NCBI RefSeq assembly: GCF_004322395.1
Contig: NZ_SCTW01000044.1
Span: forward strand, 1-64,000
Source of the DNA: Methylobacter sp.
GTDB taxonomy: Bacteria; Pseudomonadota; Gammaproteobacteria; Methylococcales; Methylomonadaceae
Direction of reading: 5' to 3'
Length of the DNA stretch: 64,000 nt
Of the stretch, positions 27,367 to 36,082 are shown one piece after another (within the stretch, counting starts at the first letter, position 1; each line of letters starts with the position of its first letter). Position numbers and translations under genes: made by a program. The notes under the pieces were generated by a model. The model was not told where the DNA came from. It worked only from the letters and a program-made list of their open reading frames with translations, and ran no database searches.

Positions 27367-28725
27367 TTAAGAAAGAAAGTTCATGGCTGCATTGATGCGA
27401 TGCTTGGCTTTGTGCAGTATATCCAAAGAAAAGTCGGGTGTTAGTTTGCTGTTGTTAAGTTTAACGTAGGCAGGTATCGAGTTCATATATGGTATTTCCT
27501 TTGCTCTCGAGGTGCCGAAATAACTGTGCAATTTGGCTAGTATGACTATATCAGTCAGATTCAATTTATCTCTATCGCTTTCATAGAACCAGTTTTCGGC
27601 ATATTTAGGGATGTCGGTTAATTCCGGAGTAAAGCCCAACGTGTGCAGTACCAGGGAGCCGACCGACGGACTCAAAAACGGGATGGCCGATTCCAATATG
27701 TCCATGTTCGGGTATTCATTCGGATTCAGCTCGGCAAAATGCAATACCGGTATCGTCCCTATGTCACTGACCAGGCCGGCTAATAAGGCATCTTCCGGAT
27801 TAACCGTGCCGTTTTCCTGTGCAAGCACAAAACTCAAGCTGGAGACATAGAGGCTGTTTTTCCACAAGTTTTGCATTTTTTCCATCAGTTGCGGGTTCTG
27901 GCAGCTAAATAATTGCTTTAAGCTGATGCCCATGACCAGTTTGCGCGTTTGATCCAGACCCAATCGGGTAACAGCCGCATGGCAATTAGTAATCGGCGAG
28001 ATGGGCGAGTAAAGTGGGCTGTTCGCAAGTTGAATCAATTTGGCTACGATAGACGCATCTACACCGATAATTCTTACAACCTCGTTGATGCCTAAATCTT
28101 TTTCCATCGCTTCTTTCAATTTTAAGGCGACATTGGGTAATGAGGGCAGGCTTAATCTGTTTTCCCGGTAGGCCTTTGAAAAACTGGTAAAAAAACGGTT
28201 GTTGGCAATTTGTTCAGGTAACTCGATATCAATGAGCTCAACGGAAGCAGGCTCTTGGAGACTTTTACCCGACCATCGACAGATAAATTCTCCTGAAATC
28301 GCCAAAATAGTAATGTCTGTTTTAGCGAATGCCGTTGCTCCGCATACCTTACCGCTATTAAGCGGCAGGTTAGCCAGCGATGACTCTGCCGATAAGGTGT
28401 AGCGGTTGTCGCTATCCGGTTGAAGTTCAACACTTCCTTCAAGCAGATAAAAAACTGAACTGGTTTTTTGACCCAATCTGAAAATTACAGAACCTTGAGT
28501 ATACTTTAGTATCGTGTGGGCCAGTTGCTCAACATAGGCATCATCCATGTCTCGAAGTGGGGCCAGTCTTTTTAGAGTTGTGAGCGGTAGTTTTTTATAT
28601 TCGGTGGAAACAGGTTCCGAATAGGTAAGCGGATTGTTTGTGCTGGCGAGGGGGGCGATGTCTGGTTCTTTTTCGAGTGGAGTTTTCTTGGGCTTCTGAG
28701 AAAATATTTTAGTAAACCAATTCAT
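27367..28725 (-). CDS. Cyclic-nucleotide-binding HDOD signalling protein
   Basis: About 452 residues from the ATG at 28725 (MNWFTKIFSQKPKKT). A longer frame to 28866 would overlap the RDD gene and has a hydrophobic, unlikely N-terminus. Residues about 60-170 resemble a cNMP-binding (Crp-like) beta-roll (QGSVIFRLGQKTSSVFYLLEGSVELQ). The rest is an HDOD domain (RLSLPSLPNVALKLKEAMEKD ... VARIIGVDASIVAKLIQLANSPLY ... HAAVTRLGLDQTRKLVMGISL), a metal-free relative of HD-GYP phosphodiesterases. Such proteins relay second-messenger signals. A cAMP source (cyaA) is encoded 17 kb away. Target unknown. Confidence 0.85.
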   Translation of the reverse strand: MNWFTKIFSQKPKKTPLEKEPDIAPLASTNNPLTYSEPVSTEYKKLPLTTLKRLAPLRDMDDAYVEQLAHTILKYTQGSVIFRLGQKTSSVFYLLEGSVELQPDSDNRYTLSAESSLANLPLNSGKVCGATAFAKTDITILAISGEFICRWSGKSLQEPASVELIDIELPEQIANNRFFTSFSKAYRENRLSLPSLPNVALKLKEAMEKDLGINEVVRIIGVDASIVAKLIQLANSPLYSPISPITNCHAAVTRLGLDQTRKLVMGISLKQLFSCQNPQLMEKMQNLWKNSLYVSSLSFVLAQENGTVNPEDALLAGLVSDIGTIPVLHFAELNPNEYPNMDILESAIPFLSPSVGSLVLHTLGFTPELTDIPKYAENWFYESDRDKLNLTDIVILAKLHSYFGTSRAKEIPYMNSIPAYVKLNNSKLTPDFSLDILHKAKHRINAAMNFLS

Positions 28726-28786
28726 GATGACATCACGCGTTATTGTTTGAAAAATATGCAGTTTGGAGTTTTGTAATGGTAGCCGC

Positions 28787-29257
28787 TCAATGATGTGTAT
28801 CCTGAGTGTCAAAAAAAACAGCTGTTTGGGATAGATGATCGTGCCAACTGCGTTGATTTTTATCAATAAGAATCCACAAAAAGCCCAGTCCGAAAAAACT
28901 CCACGATATGATGGCTGTTATGAAACGAAGCAAAGCTTGTTTCCAGCTGATCGGTTTCATGTCTAGAGTGAGCACTTTTATTTTCCAAGCACGCAGGCCT
29001 AAGGTTTGTCCCCCATGAGTCCAAAACCAGGCGTAAAAGAAGAAGCTGACTAGCAGCAGATAAATGGGAAAAAAAAACTGTTGGTCAGTGAAAGCTTCGC
29101 CCGCATTTAAAGGAAGTAATACTGCAGTCGCGACAAATAAAAGGGCGATCAGCAACAGGAGGTCGTAGAATATTACTGTCAGGCGACGCAAAAAACCAGG
29201 CTTTGATATAGGATCATTACCTAGTTTTTGTAGTATATTCTTTGTTGACCCGACCAA
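28787..29257 (-). CDS. RDD-family membrane protein
   Basis: 156 residues with three hydrophobic segments. The Arg-Asp-Asp-type start motif is PGFLRRLTVIFYDLLLLIALLFV, followed by FYAWFWTHGGQTLGLRAWKIKVL, characteristic of RDD proteins, and LIDKNQRSWHDHLSQTAVF at the C-terminus. The start is uncertain: TTG at 29257 directly abuts the stop of the small upstream ORF. Function in this family is mostly unknown (some are ion or proton exchangers). Confidence 0.85.
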   Translation of the reverse strand: MVGSTKNILQKLGNDPISKPGFLRRLTVIFYDLLLLIALLFVATAVLLPLNAGEAFTDQQFFFPIYLLLVSFFFYAWFWTHGGQTLGLRAWKIKVLTLDMKPISWKQALLRFITAIISWSFFGLGFLWILIDKNQRSWHDHLSQTAVFFDTQDTHH

Positions 29258-29437
29258 TTAAATTTTAAATAAGGCTAGTTTTTGACCAAAATACATGCAC
29301 ATCGCCATTAGTGCTCCCAGCATTACGAGAGAAAATAAGAATGGCGGTCTATGGAACAGAAGAATGAAGAAATCTGTTGCAAAAAGGCTGGTTAACAAAG
29401 GTTGGTCAATTAAGCTATTAAGAATCTTTTTGAACAT
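29258..29437 (-). CDS. Small hypothetical membrane protein
   Basis: 59 residues from ATG at 29437 (MFKKILNSLIDQPLLTSL); a TTG five codons upstream is also possible. Two hydrophobic stretches (LFATDFFILLF and FLFSLVMLGALMAMCMYF) suggest two membrane helices. It directly precedes the RDD gene on the same strand with no gap, so it may be translated with it. Unrecognised family. Confidence 0.45.
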   Translation of the reverse strand: MFKKILNSLIDQPLLTSLFATDFFILLFHRPPFLFSLVMLGALMAMCMYFGQKLALFKI

Positions 29438-29655
29438 AACAATTCCTGTCAAGCACGCTAATGTTTGTGCGAGTGTTTAAAAAATGGTTATCTGATCTTT
29501 ATATTTAGTGTGTGCAATTGGGGCAAGCATAGAATTGCATGTAAAAAATCAGAATGGTGATTCTACTCCATTCAAAAGGGGAATGTAAAAGAAACTTGCT
29601 GATTGGGTTAGAATCCATTACCAATGATATAATTAAGATAATTAGAAAAATAAAC

Positions 29656-29672
29656 AAGGTGTAAAGACTATT
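29656..29672 (+). promoter_or_regulatory. Ribosome-binding site and probable AUU start codon of pcnB
   Basis: AAGGTG (29656-29661) is followed after 8 bases by ATT (29670-29672). Between the in-frame TAG at 29643-29645 and the TTG at 29796 there is no ATG, GTG, TTG or CTG in the pcnB frame. PcnB-like sequence nevertheless continues upstream of 29796 back to this ATT. Confidence 0.7.
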
Positions 29673-31040
29673 TTAAACTTCTTTAAAAAAATTATTAATT
29701 CAGCCAAAAATGATGCTGAGCCTATCTCCGCACAAGTCAAAATATATTCACGCGCGGAGCATAATATTTCACGCTCCCAGATCAGTGAGAACGCGTTGAA
29801 GGTTTTGTATCGATTGCAAAAGGAGGGATTCGATGCTTATCTTGTCGGCGGTTGTGTGCGTGATTTGCTGTTGGGACGGGAACCCAAGGATTTTGATGTC
29901 GTCACCAATGCCGATCCGGATCAAGTTAGAAAAGTATTCCGTAACTGCCGATTAATAGGGCGCAGATTTCGTCTGGCGCATGTGCATTTTGGGAGGGAAA
30001 TCATCGAGGTCGCCACTTTTCGGGGAGCAGGAGAGGAGCAAAACGACAATCAGCTACTCAACAAAGAAGGCCGCCTGCTGCGGGATAATGTTTACGGTAC
30101 GATTGAAGAAGATGTTTGGCGCAGGGATTTTACCGTTAATGCACTCTATTACAATATCAAAGATTTCTCGGTAGTCGATTATGTCGGTGGCATGGCCGAC
30201 CATAAAGCTGGGACAATCAGGCTTATCGGTGACCCCGATATGCGTTTTCGCGAAGATCCCGTGCGTATGTTAAGGGCGGTGCGTTTTGCCATTAAACTCG
30301 GTTTTAGGCTGGATCTCGATTGCGAGAAATCCATACATAACGACGCTCCGTTACTGGCCAGCATACCGTCCGCTAGGCTTTATGATGAAGTTTTAAAGCT
30401 GTTTTTATCCGGCTATGCGCTGCAAACTTTTGAGATGCTCAGACATTACGGACTTTTTCAAGTGTTGTTCCCTGCTACTGAAAACAGTTTGGAGATTGAA
30501 GAAGACGGTTTTCCCCGCTTATTGCTGATTAAAGCGCTGGAAAATTCGGATAACAGGATAGCTGAGGGTAAAACAGTTACAGCCTACTTTTTATTAGCGG
30601 CCTTTTTGTGGGAGCCAGTGCAAATGCTGGCTAAAGCAAAAATGGCTCAAGGCGAGGTTGAATATATTGCCTATCAGGATGCGGCAAGTGAGGTTATCGC
30701 CAGACAGATTAAAAGTACGGCTCTACCTCGTCATATCAGCATGGCTATGCGTGAAGTTTGGAATATGCAGCCCAAATTTAATGCGCGTATCGGTTCTAAA
30801 CCCAGCCGTTTGATTGGTCATCCTCGCTTTAGAGCGGGTTATGATTTTTTGTTATTACGCGCAGAAACCGGAGGAGCCGATCAGGAGTTGGCTGAGTGGT
30901 GGACCCGGTACCAAAATGCCGATGAAAATGAACAAAGAAAAATGACTCAGCCGCCACGTCGAGCCCAAAACAATAAATCGGGGCGCAAAAGAAACTATCG
31001 TGGAAAAGCTAAAGATAGTGCGCCAAAAACAGAGTCTTAA
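29670..31040 (+). CDS. pcnB: Poly(A) polymerase I
   Basis: Adds 3' poly(A) tails that promote RNA decay. The nucleotidyltransferase core is clear: AYLVGGCVRDLLLGREPKDFDVVTNA with the catalytic Asp pair, and FRNCRLIGRRFRLAHV; the RNA-binding region with FREDPVRMLRAVRFA follows, and the tail is basic (PPRRAQNNKSGRKRNYRGK). Homology to the E. coli N-terminus (AEHNISRSQISENALKV) lies upstream of the first conventional start at 29796, so the start is placed at ATT 29670, giving about 456 residues. E. coli pcnB is also known to start with AUU. It is followed by folK and the pan genes. Confidence 0.9.
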   Translation: MLNFFKKIINSAKNDAEPISAQVKIYSRAEHNISRSQISENALKVLYRLQKEGFDAYLVGGCVRDLLLGREPKDFDVVTNADPDQVRKVFRNCRLIGRRFRLAHVHFGREIIEVATFRGAGEEQNDNQLLNKEGRLLRDNVYGTIEEDVWRRDFTVNALYYNIKDFSVVDYVGGMADHKAGTIRLIGDPDMRFREDPVRMLRAVRFAIKLGFRLDLDCEKSIHNDAPLLASIPSARLYDEVLKLFLSGYALQTFEMLRHYGLFQVLFPATENSLEIEEDGFPRLLLIKALENSDNRIAEGKTVTAYFLLAAFLWEPVQMLAKAKMAQGEVEYIAYQDAASEVIARQIKSTALPRHISMAMREVWNMQPKFNARIGSKPSRLIGHPRFRAGYDFLLLRAETGGADQELAEWWTRYQNADENEQRKMTQPPRRAQNNKSGRKRNYRGKAKDSAPKTES

Positions 31041-31062
31041 AGTATTTTATTCAACATTAACC

Positions 31063-31566
31063 ATGAAAAACCCAACAACTGACTTGGTTACCGCTTATAT
31101 TGGCCTAGGTAGTAATCTTGAAAACCCTGTAGAGCAAATAAAATCAGCGCGCACTGCAATAGCACAAATCGCCGGAGTGCAGGAACTGGCGTTTTCCAGC
31201 TTGTATCATAGTTCGCCTATGGGTCCGCAGGACCAGCCTGATTACGTAAATGCAGTGATGTGCATCGCAACCAACTTGCCGCCGATAGATTTACTGCATT
31301 GTCTGCAACGCATTGAAAACGAGCAGGGGCGGGTGCGAAAAGGCGAGCGTTGGGGAGCGAGAACGCTGGATTTGGATATGCTGATCTATGGCGACCAGAT
31401 CATTGAGTTGCCTGATTTAATCGTGCCGCACACCGGTTTGGCTGAGCGGGCTTTCGTCCTGTATCCCTTGTATGAGATTGCTCCGCAATTGCAGGTGCCC
31501 GGAAAAGGCGACATTGCCGATCTGCTTGCCAAATGCCCCATGAATGAACTGAGACGGTTGGACTGA
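31063..31566 (+). CDS. folK: 2-amino-4-hydroxy-6-hydroxymethyldihydropteridine pyrophosphokinase
   Basis: Transfers pyrophosphate from ATP to the pterin precursor of folate. About 167 residues from ATG 31063 (MKNPTTDLVTAYIGLGSNLENP). Motifs: YIGLGSNL, SSLYHSSPMGPQDQPDYVNAV, and the metal/ATP signature RWGARTLDLDMLIYG (Asp-Leu-Asp). It lies between pcnB and panB in the same direction, a common gammaproteobacterial order. Confidence 0.95.
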   Translation: MKNPTTDLVTAYIGLGSNLENPVEQIKSARTAIAQIAGVQELAFSSLYHSSPMGPQDQPDYVNAVMCIATNLPPIDLLHCLQRIENEQGRVRKGERWGARTLDLDMLIYGDQIIELPDLIVPHTGLAERAFVLYPLYEIAPQLQVPGKGDIADLLAKCPMNELRRLD

Positions 31567-31603
31567 TTCTTGCCCAAGTCCATCAGGAACCCTTCTGAAT
31601 AAA

Positions 31604-32419
31604 ATGAATCAATATTCTTCCATAGATACGCTAAAGCCGTTGTCAATTATCGATCTGTCCGCGATGAAACAACGCGGCGAGAAAATTTCTTGTTTAACCG
31701 CTTACGATGCCGCATTTAGCGCAGTAATTGACAAAGCGGGGGTCGATATGATGCTGGTCGGAGATTCTCTTGGCATGGTTATTCAAGGGCGTGATACAAC
31801 GCTCCCGGTTACTATTAGAGATATGGTTTATCATACCCGCTGCGTCAGCAATGCCAGACGGCGGGCGTTTGTAATCGCTGATTTGCCGTTTATGACTTAT
31901 GCTACGCCAATCATCGCGGCCAAAAACGCCGCCAAACTGATGCAGGCAGGCGGCGCACAAATGGTTAAGCTGGAAGGGCCGAGAATCGATTGCGTCCGTT
32001 TTCTGGTCGATCAGGGCATTCCGGTTTGCGGACATTTGGGCTTGTTGCCGCAATCGATTAATCAGCTGGGTAGTTATAAAGTTCAAGGCAAGGAACAGGC
32101 GGCTGCCGATAAAATATTTGCCGATGCCCAGCAATTACAGCAAGCGGGTGCAGGGCTGTTGGTGTTGGAATGCGTGCCTGCAACTTTGGCTAAGAATATC
32201 AGCGCACAGTTAACGATTCCCGTTATAGGTATTGGCGCCGGTGTAGACTGCGACGGACAGGTGCTGGTGCTTTATGACATGCTTAATATCGGCATTGGCA
32301 AGCGTCCGCGTTTTTCCAGGAATTTCATGAGTGACGCAACAAATATCGAGGGAGCCATTATTGCCTATCATCAGGCGGTCAAACAGTCCCGATTTCCAGC
32401 TGCTGAACATAGTTTTTAA
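31604..32419 (+). CDS. panB: 3-methyl-2-oxobutanoate hydroxymethyltransferase
   Basis: Uses 5,10-methylene-tetrahydrofolate to make ketopantoate for pantothenate/CoA. 271 residues, the family length. Motifs: LTAYDAAFSAVIDKAGVDMMLVGDSLGM (metal-binding Asp), MVKLEGPRI, GHLGLLPQSINQLGSYKVQG, and IPVIGIGAGVDCDGQVLVLYDML. panC starts 6 bases after it. Confidence 0.97.
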   Translation: MNQYSSIDTLKPLSIIDLSAMKQRGEKISCLTAYDAAFSAVIDKAGVDMMLVGDSLGMVIQGRDTTLPVTIRDMVYHTRCVSNARRRAFVIADLPFMTYATPIIAAKNAAKLMQAGGAQMVKLEGPRIDCVRFLVDQGIPVCGHLGLLPQSINQLGSYKVQGKEQAAADKIFADAQQLQQAGAGLLVLECVPATLAKNISAQLTIPVIGIGAGVDCDGQVLVLYDMLNIGIGKRPRFSRNFMSDATNIEGAIIAYHQAVKQSRFPAAEHSF

Positions 32420-32424
32420 GATTT

Positions 32425-33333
32425 ATGCACATAGTTAAAACCGTATCGGAATTGCGCGATGCCGTCCGGGCGTGGCGTTCATCAGGACAGAGCGTTGCAT
32501 TGGTGCCGACGATGGGCAATCTTCATGCGGGGCATCTGGCGCTGGTGAATGAGGCTAAAAAAAGAGCAGATCGAGTGGTGGTCAGTATCTTTGTAAATCC
32601 TACCCAGTTTGGTGTTGGTGAAGATTTTGAGACTTATCCTCGTACCGAGCATGAAGATCAGCAAAAACTCAATGCCACCGGTGCGGATTTGTTGTTTCAG
32701 CCGGCTGTTTCAGATGTTTATACGCCGGATGCCAAAACGCTCGTGTCAGTAACCGGCTTGTCCGAATGGTATTGCGGCGCGTCCAGGCCGGGCCATTTTG
32801 ACGGTGTTGCAACAATTGTTTGTAAGTTATTTAATATGGTGCAACCGGATGTTGCGTTGTTCGGGCTAAAAGATTTTCAGCAGTTGACGGTGATACGGAC
32901 AATGGTTAGGGATCTGAATATTCCTGTTGAAATCGTTGGTGTAGCAACGGTTCGGGAGGAAAGCGGCTTGGCAATGAGCTCCAGAAACGGTTATTTAACG
33001 TCAGAGGAAAAAACGATTGCTGCAAAGCTGTACCAATCCTTATGTGCCGCGCGCGAGGCTGTTTTAGAGGGAGGGCAGTCTTATCAGGAAATAGAACGCA
33101 AGGCATTACAGTTTTTGCAGGAATCGGGTTTTCAGCCGGATTATTTTGTCGTGTGCAGGGCCAGTGATTTAAAAAAAGCAGACGAAAATGATAAGGAGCT
33201 GGTTTTGTTAGTGGCGGCTAAGCTCGGTAAAACCCGCTTGATCGATAATGTTTGCTTTTCCAGAAATCCCCCTCAATCCCCCTTTGGCAAAGGGGGAAGC
33301 CGCAGGCAGGGGGATTTAAATGCTAAAAGTTGA
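32425..33333 (+). CDS. panC: Pantothenate synthetase with a repeat-derived C-terminus
   Basis: Ligates pantoate and beta-alanine. The nucleotidyltransferase motif is VPTMGNLHAGHLALV (HAGH), with PTQFGVGEDFETYPRT, GLKDFQQL and MSSRNGYLT. The enzyme part ends near residue 280 (TRLIDNVCF). The remaining 22 or so residues (RNPPQSPFGKGGSRRQGDLN plus a short end) are encoded by a C-run/G-run palindrome that appears to have replaced the original end of the gene. The catalytic domain is complete, so it is probably still active. Confidence 0.95.
   Translation: MHIVKTVSELRDAVRAWRSSGQSVALVPTMGNLHAGHLALVNEAKKRADRVVVSIFVNPTQFGVGEDFETYPRTEHEDQQKLNATGADLLFQPAVSDVYTPDAKTLVSVTGLSEWYCGASRPGHFDGVATIVCKLFNMVQPDVALFGLKDFQQLTVIRTMVRDLNIPVEIVGVATVREESGLAMSSRNGYLTSEEKTIAAKLYQSLCAAREAVLEGGQSYQEIERKALQFLQESGFQPDYFVVCRASDLKKADENDKELVLLVAAKLGKTRLIDNVCFSRNPPQSPFGKGGSRRQGDLNAKS
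33264..33317. repeat. C-run/G-run palindrome at the end of panC
   Basis: Outer arms AAATCCCCC (33264-33272) and GGGGGATTT (33309-33317) enclose an inner perfect palindrome CCCCCTTTGGCAAAGGGGG (33278-33296). It is read in the panC frame and supplies its C-terminal residues. Related to the palindrome inside hemD (13629-13671). Confidence 0.85.
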
Positions 33334-33393
33334 TGCATTATTGCAATTAATGGATAATGCGCGGTTCTCAAAAGTATTTAGATAGTTTTTATT

Positions 33394-33780
33394 ATGCAAA
33401 TCACAATGCTTAAAGCGAAATTACATAGAGCTACGGTGACCCATTCAGAATTGGGTTATGAAGGTTCTTGCGCGATTGATAGCAATATTCTCGATTTATC
33501 GGGTATCAGAGAATACGAGCAGATACAGATTTATAATATCAACAATGGCGCACGTTTTACGACCTATGCCATTCGTGCCGAAGCAGGATCGGGGTTGTTT
33601 TCAGTTAACGGTGCGGCTGCCCGTTTGGCGTGCCCCGGGGATCTGATTATTGTTTGCTCGTTTGCAATATTGGATCAAAAAGAGGTTGAAAATCATAAGC
33701 CTACTTTGATTTACTTTAATGAAAAGAATGAGGTTCAGCGCTCAGCCAGTTCTATTCCGGTTCAGCCGTCCTCTGTTTGA
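33394..33780 (+). CDS. panD: Aspartate 1-decarboxylase
   Basis: Makes beta-alanine for PanC. A 128-residue pyruvoyl enzyme; the self-cleavage site is Gly24-Ser25 in YEGSC, exactly where the family has it, and the N-terminal [12 protein letters not shown] and [13 protein letters not shown]-like ([17 protein letters not shown]) segments are conserved. Completes panB-panC-panD in one operon. The maturation factor PanZ/PanM was not seen. Confidence 0.97.
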   Translation: MQITMLKAKLHRATVTHSELGYEGSCAIDSNILDLSGIREYEQIQIYNINNGARFTTYAIRAEAGSGLFSVNGAAARLACPGDLIIVCSFAILDQKEVENHKPTLIYFNEKNEVQRSASSIPVQPSSV

Positions 33781-34092
33781 TTGCCCATCTTATCCTGTGA
33801 TTTCAGTGAATTAATTGATTTAAGTCTCTCGTATAGTCATCGTTAGTATTATTGAGGACGATGTCAGTCAGAGTATCAATGCGTTGAATTACTAAGCAGT
33901 ATTATCAGCCGACGGAAAGTCAGAACCGCACTTCAAAATTGCCTCGTGCATCTAACGTTTTTTATCTTGATTGTCGATTGCCTTAAGTAAAACCGCCGCT
34001 AAAAAGCGGCAGTAACAAAATATAATTGCTTAAGATGCAGCTAAAAATCAGGGATATATTTTTTCAAAGAGACATTTTGTGCGCTACTAGCT
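33781..34092. other. Intergenic stretch between panD and fliW, no gene seen
   Basis: The genes on each side converge. A small hairpin CCGCTAAAAAGCGG near 33992 is present without a clear T-run. No csrA or other small gene was found on either strand. Confidence 0.5.
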
Positions 34093-34548
34093 TTATGCGC
34101 CTTCAGAAACATTAATTTCATTGCTAATGTCGGTCAGCGTTATGCTTTGTTCTACTTGAACAAGCACTTTTTGCAAGCCTATTCTCTTTGCGCTGTTAAT
34201 TACCAGCGGAGATTTGATGGAGCCTTTAATGGTAGGCTGATCGGATGCGTCTTTATGTAAAATTATCAAGATAAGCGTATCGGCAGGATTTTCAATTCCC
34301 AAAGTGGCTTCTTCCGCGTCATTTAATACAAAGTCATAATTGATATTGAAAATAGACGGTTGGGCAACTGAAAAGACGAGAGACTCGTCATCTAAAGATT
34401 GCAGCCAGAAAACTAGGGAATTGTCGCCTTCCTGGTGAAATAGTTTGAAACGGGTTTGATCTTCAAAGCCTGGGATTCCATTGGGAAAGCTAATGATGGT
34501 GCTTGGGTCAATAGTTTGTTCGCCGAAAAAACTTGATTTAATTTTCAT
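34093..34548 (-). CDS. fliW: Flagellar assembly factor FliW
   Basis: 151 residues of the FliW family: TIISFPNGIPGFEDQTRFKLF near the N-terminus and a beta-rich body with NIENPADTLILIILH-like strands (LGIENPADTLILIILHK). FliW binds flagellin and, in other bacteria, antagonises the RNA-binding protein CsrA allosterically. It follows flgP and flgT on the same strand. No csrA gene is adjacent. Confidence 0.9.
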   Translation of the reverse strand: MKIKSSFFGEQTIDPSTIISFPNGIPGFEDQTRFKLFHQEGDNSLVFWLQSLDDESLVFSVAQPSIFNINYDFVLNDAEEATLGIENPADTLILIILHKDASDQPTIKGSIKSPLVINSAKRIGLQKVLVQVEQSITLTDISNEINVSEGA

Positions 34549-34632
34549 AATGAACTCTGGTAAAGGTGGAGATAAAGGTAAATATATAGTCTAAAGCCGT
34601 TAGTATAGCAAGGCTTGAATATAATGAGCTGT

Positions 34633-35955
34633 TTACCAGGACTTCACCCAATCGCCAACTTTGACGCCCAGTTCACGAGCAGGGATTTCCAATTTACCTG
34701 TAGAGTAACGGGGAGTGACACTGCGGATGGTTAATACGCCGGTCGGTTGCCTATCTCTACCTATAAAACTGGTGCCCCCATCAAGATTTAAATCATTGCC
34801 GCTCGTAGTATAAACCGCTAGTTGATCACCGACATTGATTCTCTCCTGTGTGCCTGCATCAATAACTACCTTGTCATTCTTAATGTCAATAATGCGGGTT
34901 GCAAAAGGGTAGCAACTTAAAGAGTGGCGAATATCGACACTTGCCCGATCTATAATCTGAGCAATTTTCTCGCCGGTCGAGGTGGAATTAAAACGCTCAC
35001 TGCCCACTGTATAAGATGCGGGTATCCATACATCGCCATCCACGGTATCGACATAGCGCTGCTGGTATATTAATGCGCCGGAAAATCCATCATGTACAAA
35101 AACATCGATTCCAATCCCGCGTTTGGCTACAACCTCGCGCGCCAAACTTCTGACGTATGCCAACGGCCCTGCACCTCTCATGTATTCGGTGGATTCGACT
35201 TCCAGATCCCTAATCACGCCCGAAAGTACAAATTGCACACCGTTTGATACAGCCAGTTGCATGACTTTTGACGGACGATAGGCTGTATTGCTTTGTAATT
35301 CCACAATACCAGTACCGGATGCACCAGCTCCAAAGTTTGACGAACGATAGGCTGATTGGTCTTGTAATGCCGGAGCCAAGTCGGCTCTTGGATATAAATT
35401 GATATTAGTGGCATTACTGCCGATAAAATCGCCGGACTCAATTAAAAGATTATTAAGTTCGCGTGGAATGCCGCTGGATAAATCCTGCGTTTCGTAACCG
35501 GTCACCTGTTCTTGTTTAGCTAAAGGAAAACCGGTTGCGATAATGCGTTTGCGATAATGGGTTGTACAGGAATTGTCGGCAGATAGCTCCACCATGGCTA
35601 TAACATGATAAATATTGTTGGCAGGCCATTCTTTGACAACTGTAGTGTTGTTTACGGAGGCAGCAGTACTGAGGGCAAAAGTATCCAACGAGACATCATT
35701 TTGATCGACCAAAGTCCGGCTATGAATATTAACAGAGGATTGCATAGAGGCTTGGCGGATAGCGTCTTGCAAGGCCTGCTTTCTTGCCAATAACGGCATA
35801 TCATTGTTGATTGCAGCTTGACCTTCGGCAGTTATTACATCAGTGCGAGGTTGAGCATTGGTTGCTACATTAGCGCTAGGTTGGACACTGTTGGCACAGG
35901 ATTGACTTAATAATATAAGCGATACCCATATACATCTGAATAATATTTTTGCCAT
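34633..35955 (-). CDS. flgT: FlgT-like flagellar H-ring protein
   Basis: 440 residues. A lipoprotein-type signal ends in LSQSC (about Cys19). Order of regions fits FlgT: an N-terminal domain with EGQAAINNDMPLLARKQALQDAIRQAS, a TolB-like middle domain (QLAVSNGVQFVLSGVIRDLEVES ... VFVHDGFSGALIYQQRYV), and a small beta-barrel C-terminal domain (VVIDAGTQERINVGDQLAVY). FlgT forms the H-ring around the outer-membrane basal body of Vibrio-type flagella. The neighbouring flgP supports the call. FlgO is not adjacent. Confidence 0.8.
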   Translation of the reverse strand: MAKILFRCIWVSLILLSQSCANSVQPSANVATNAQPRTDVITAEGQAAINNDMPLLARKQALQDAIRQASMQSSVNIHSRTLVDQNDVSLDTFALSTAASVNNTTVVKEWPANNIYHVIAMVELSADNSCTTHYRKRIIATGFPLAKQEQVTGYETQDLSSGIPRELNNLLIESGDFIGSNATNINLYPRADLAPALQDQSAYRSSNFGAGASGTGIVELQSNTAYRPSKVMQLAVSNGVQFVLSGVIRDLEVESTEYMRGAGPLAYVRSLAREVVAKRGIGIDVFVHDGFSGALIYQQRYVDTVDGDVWIPASYTVGSERFNSTSTGEKIAQIIDRASVDIRHSLSCYPFATRIIDIKNDKVVIDAGTQERINVGDQLAVYTTSGNDLNLDGGTSFIGRDRQPTGVLTIRSVTPRYSTGKLEIPARELGVKVGDWVKSW

Positions 35956-36082
35956 TCATCAAAACCGGTTTGTTGCTGTGAATAATTACGACGGCGCATA
36001 ATCATCTTTTAAGAGTAATGCATGTGGCGATAACCGCTTAGCTTATACCTTATATTACAAGGTTCAGATAATTTTGACCCGG

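Noticed and set aside
28726-28866. Longer N-terminus for the HDOD protein
   Set aside because: Would overlap the RDD gene and has a sequence without similarity to the domain plan.
31000-31062. Longer N-terminus for FolK
   Set aside because: Overlaps the end of pcnB, has no homology; ATG 31063 matches the family start.
33781-34092. csrA near fliW
   Set aside because: No frame with the CsrA start pattern (MLVLTR-like) on either strand.
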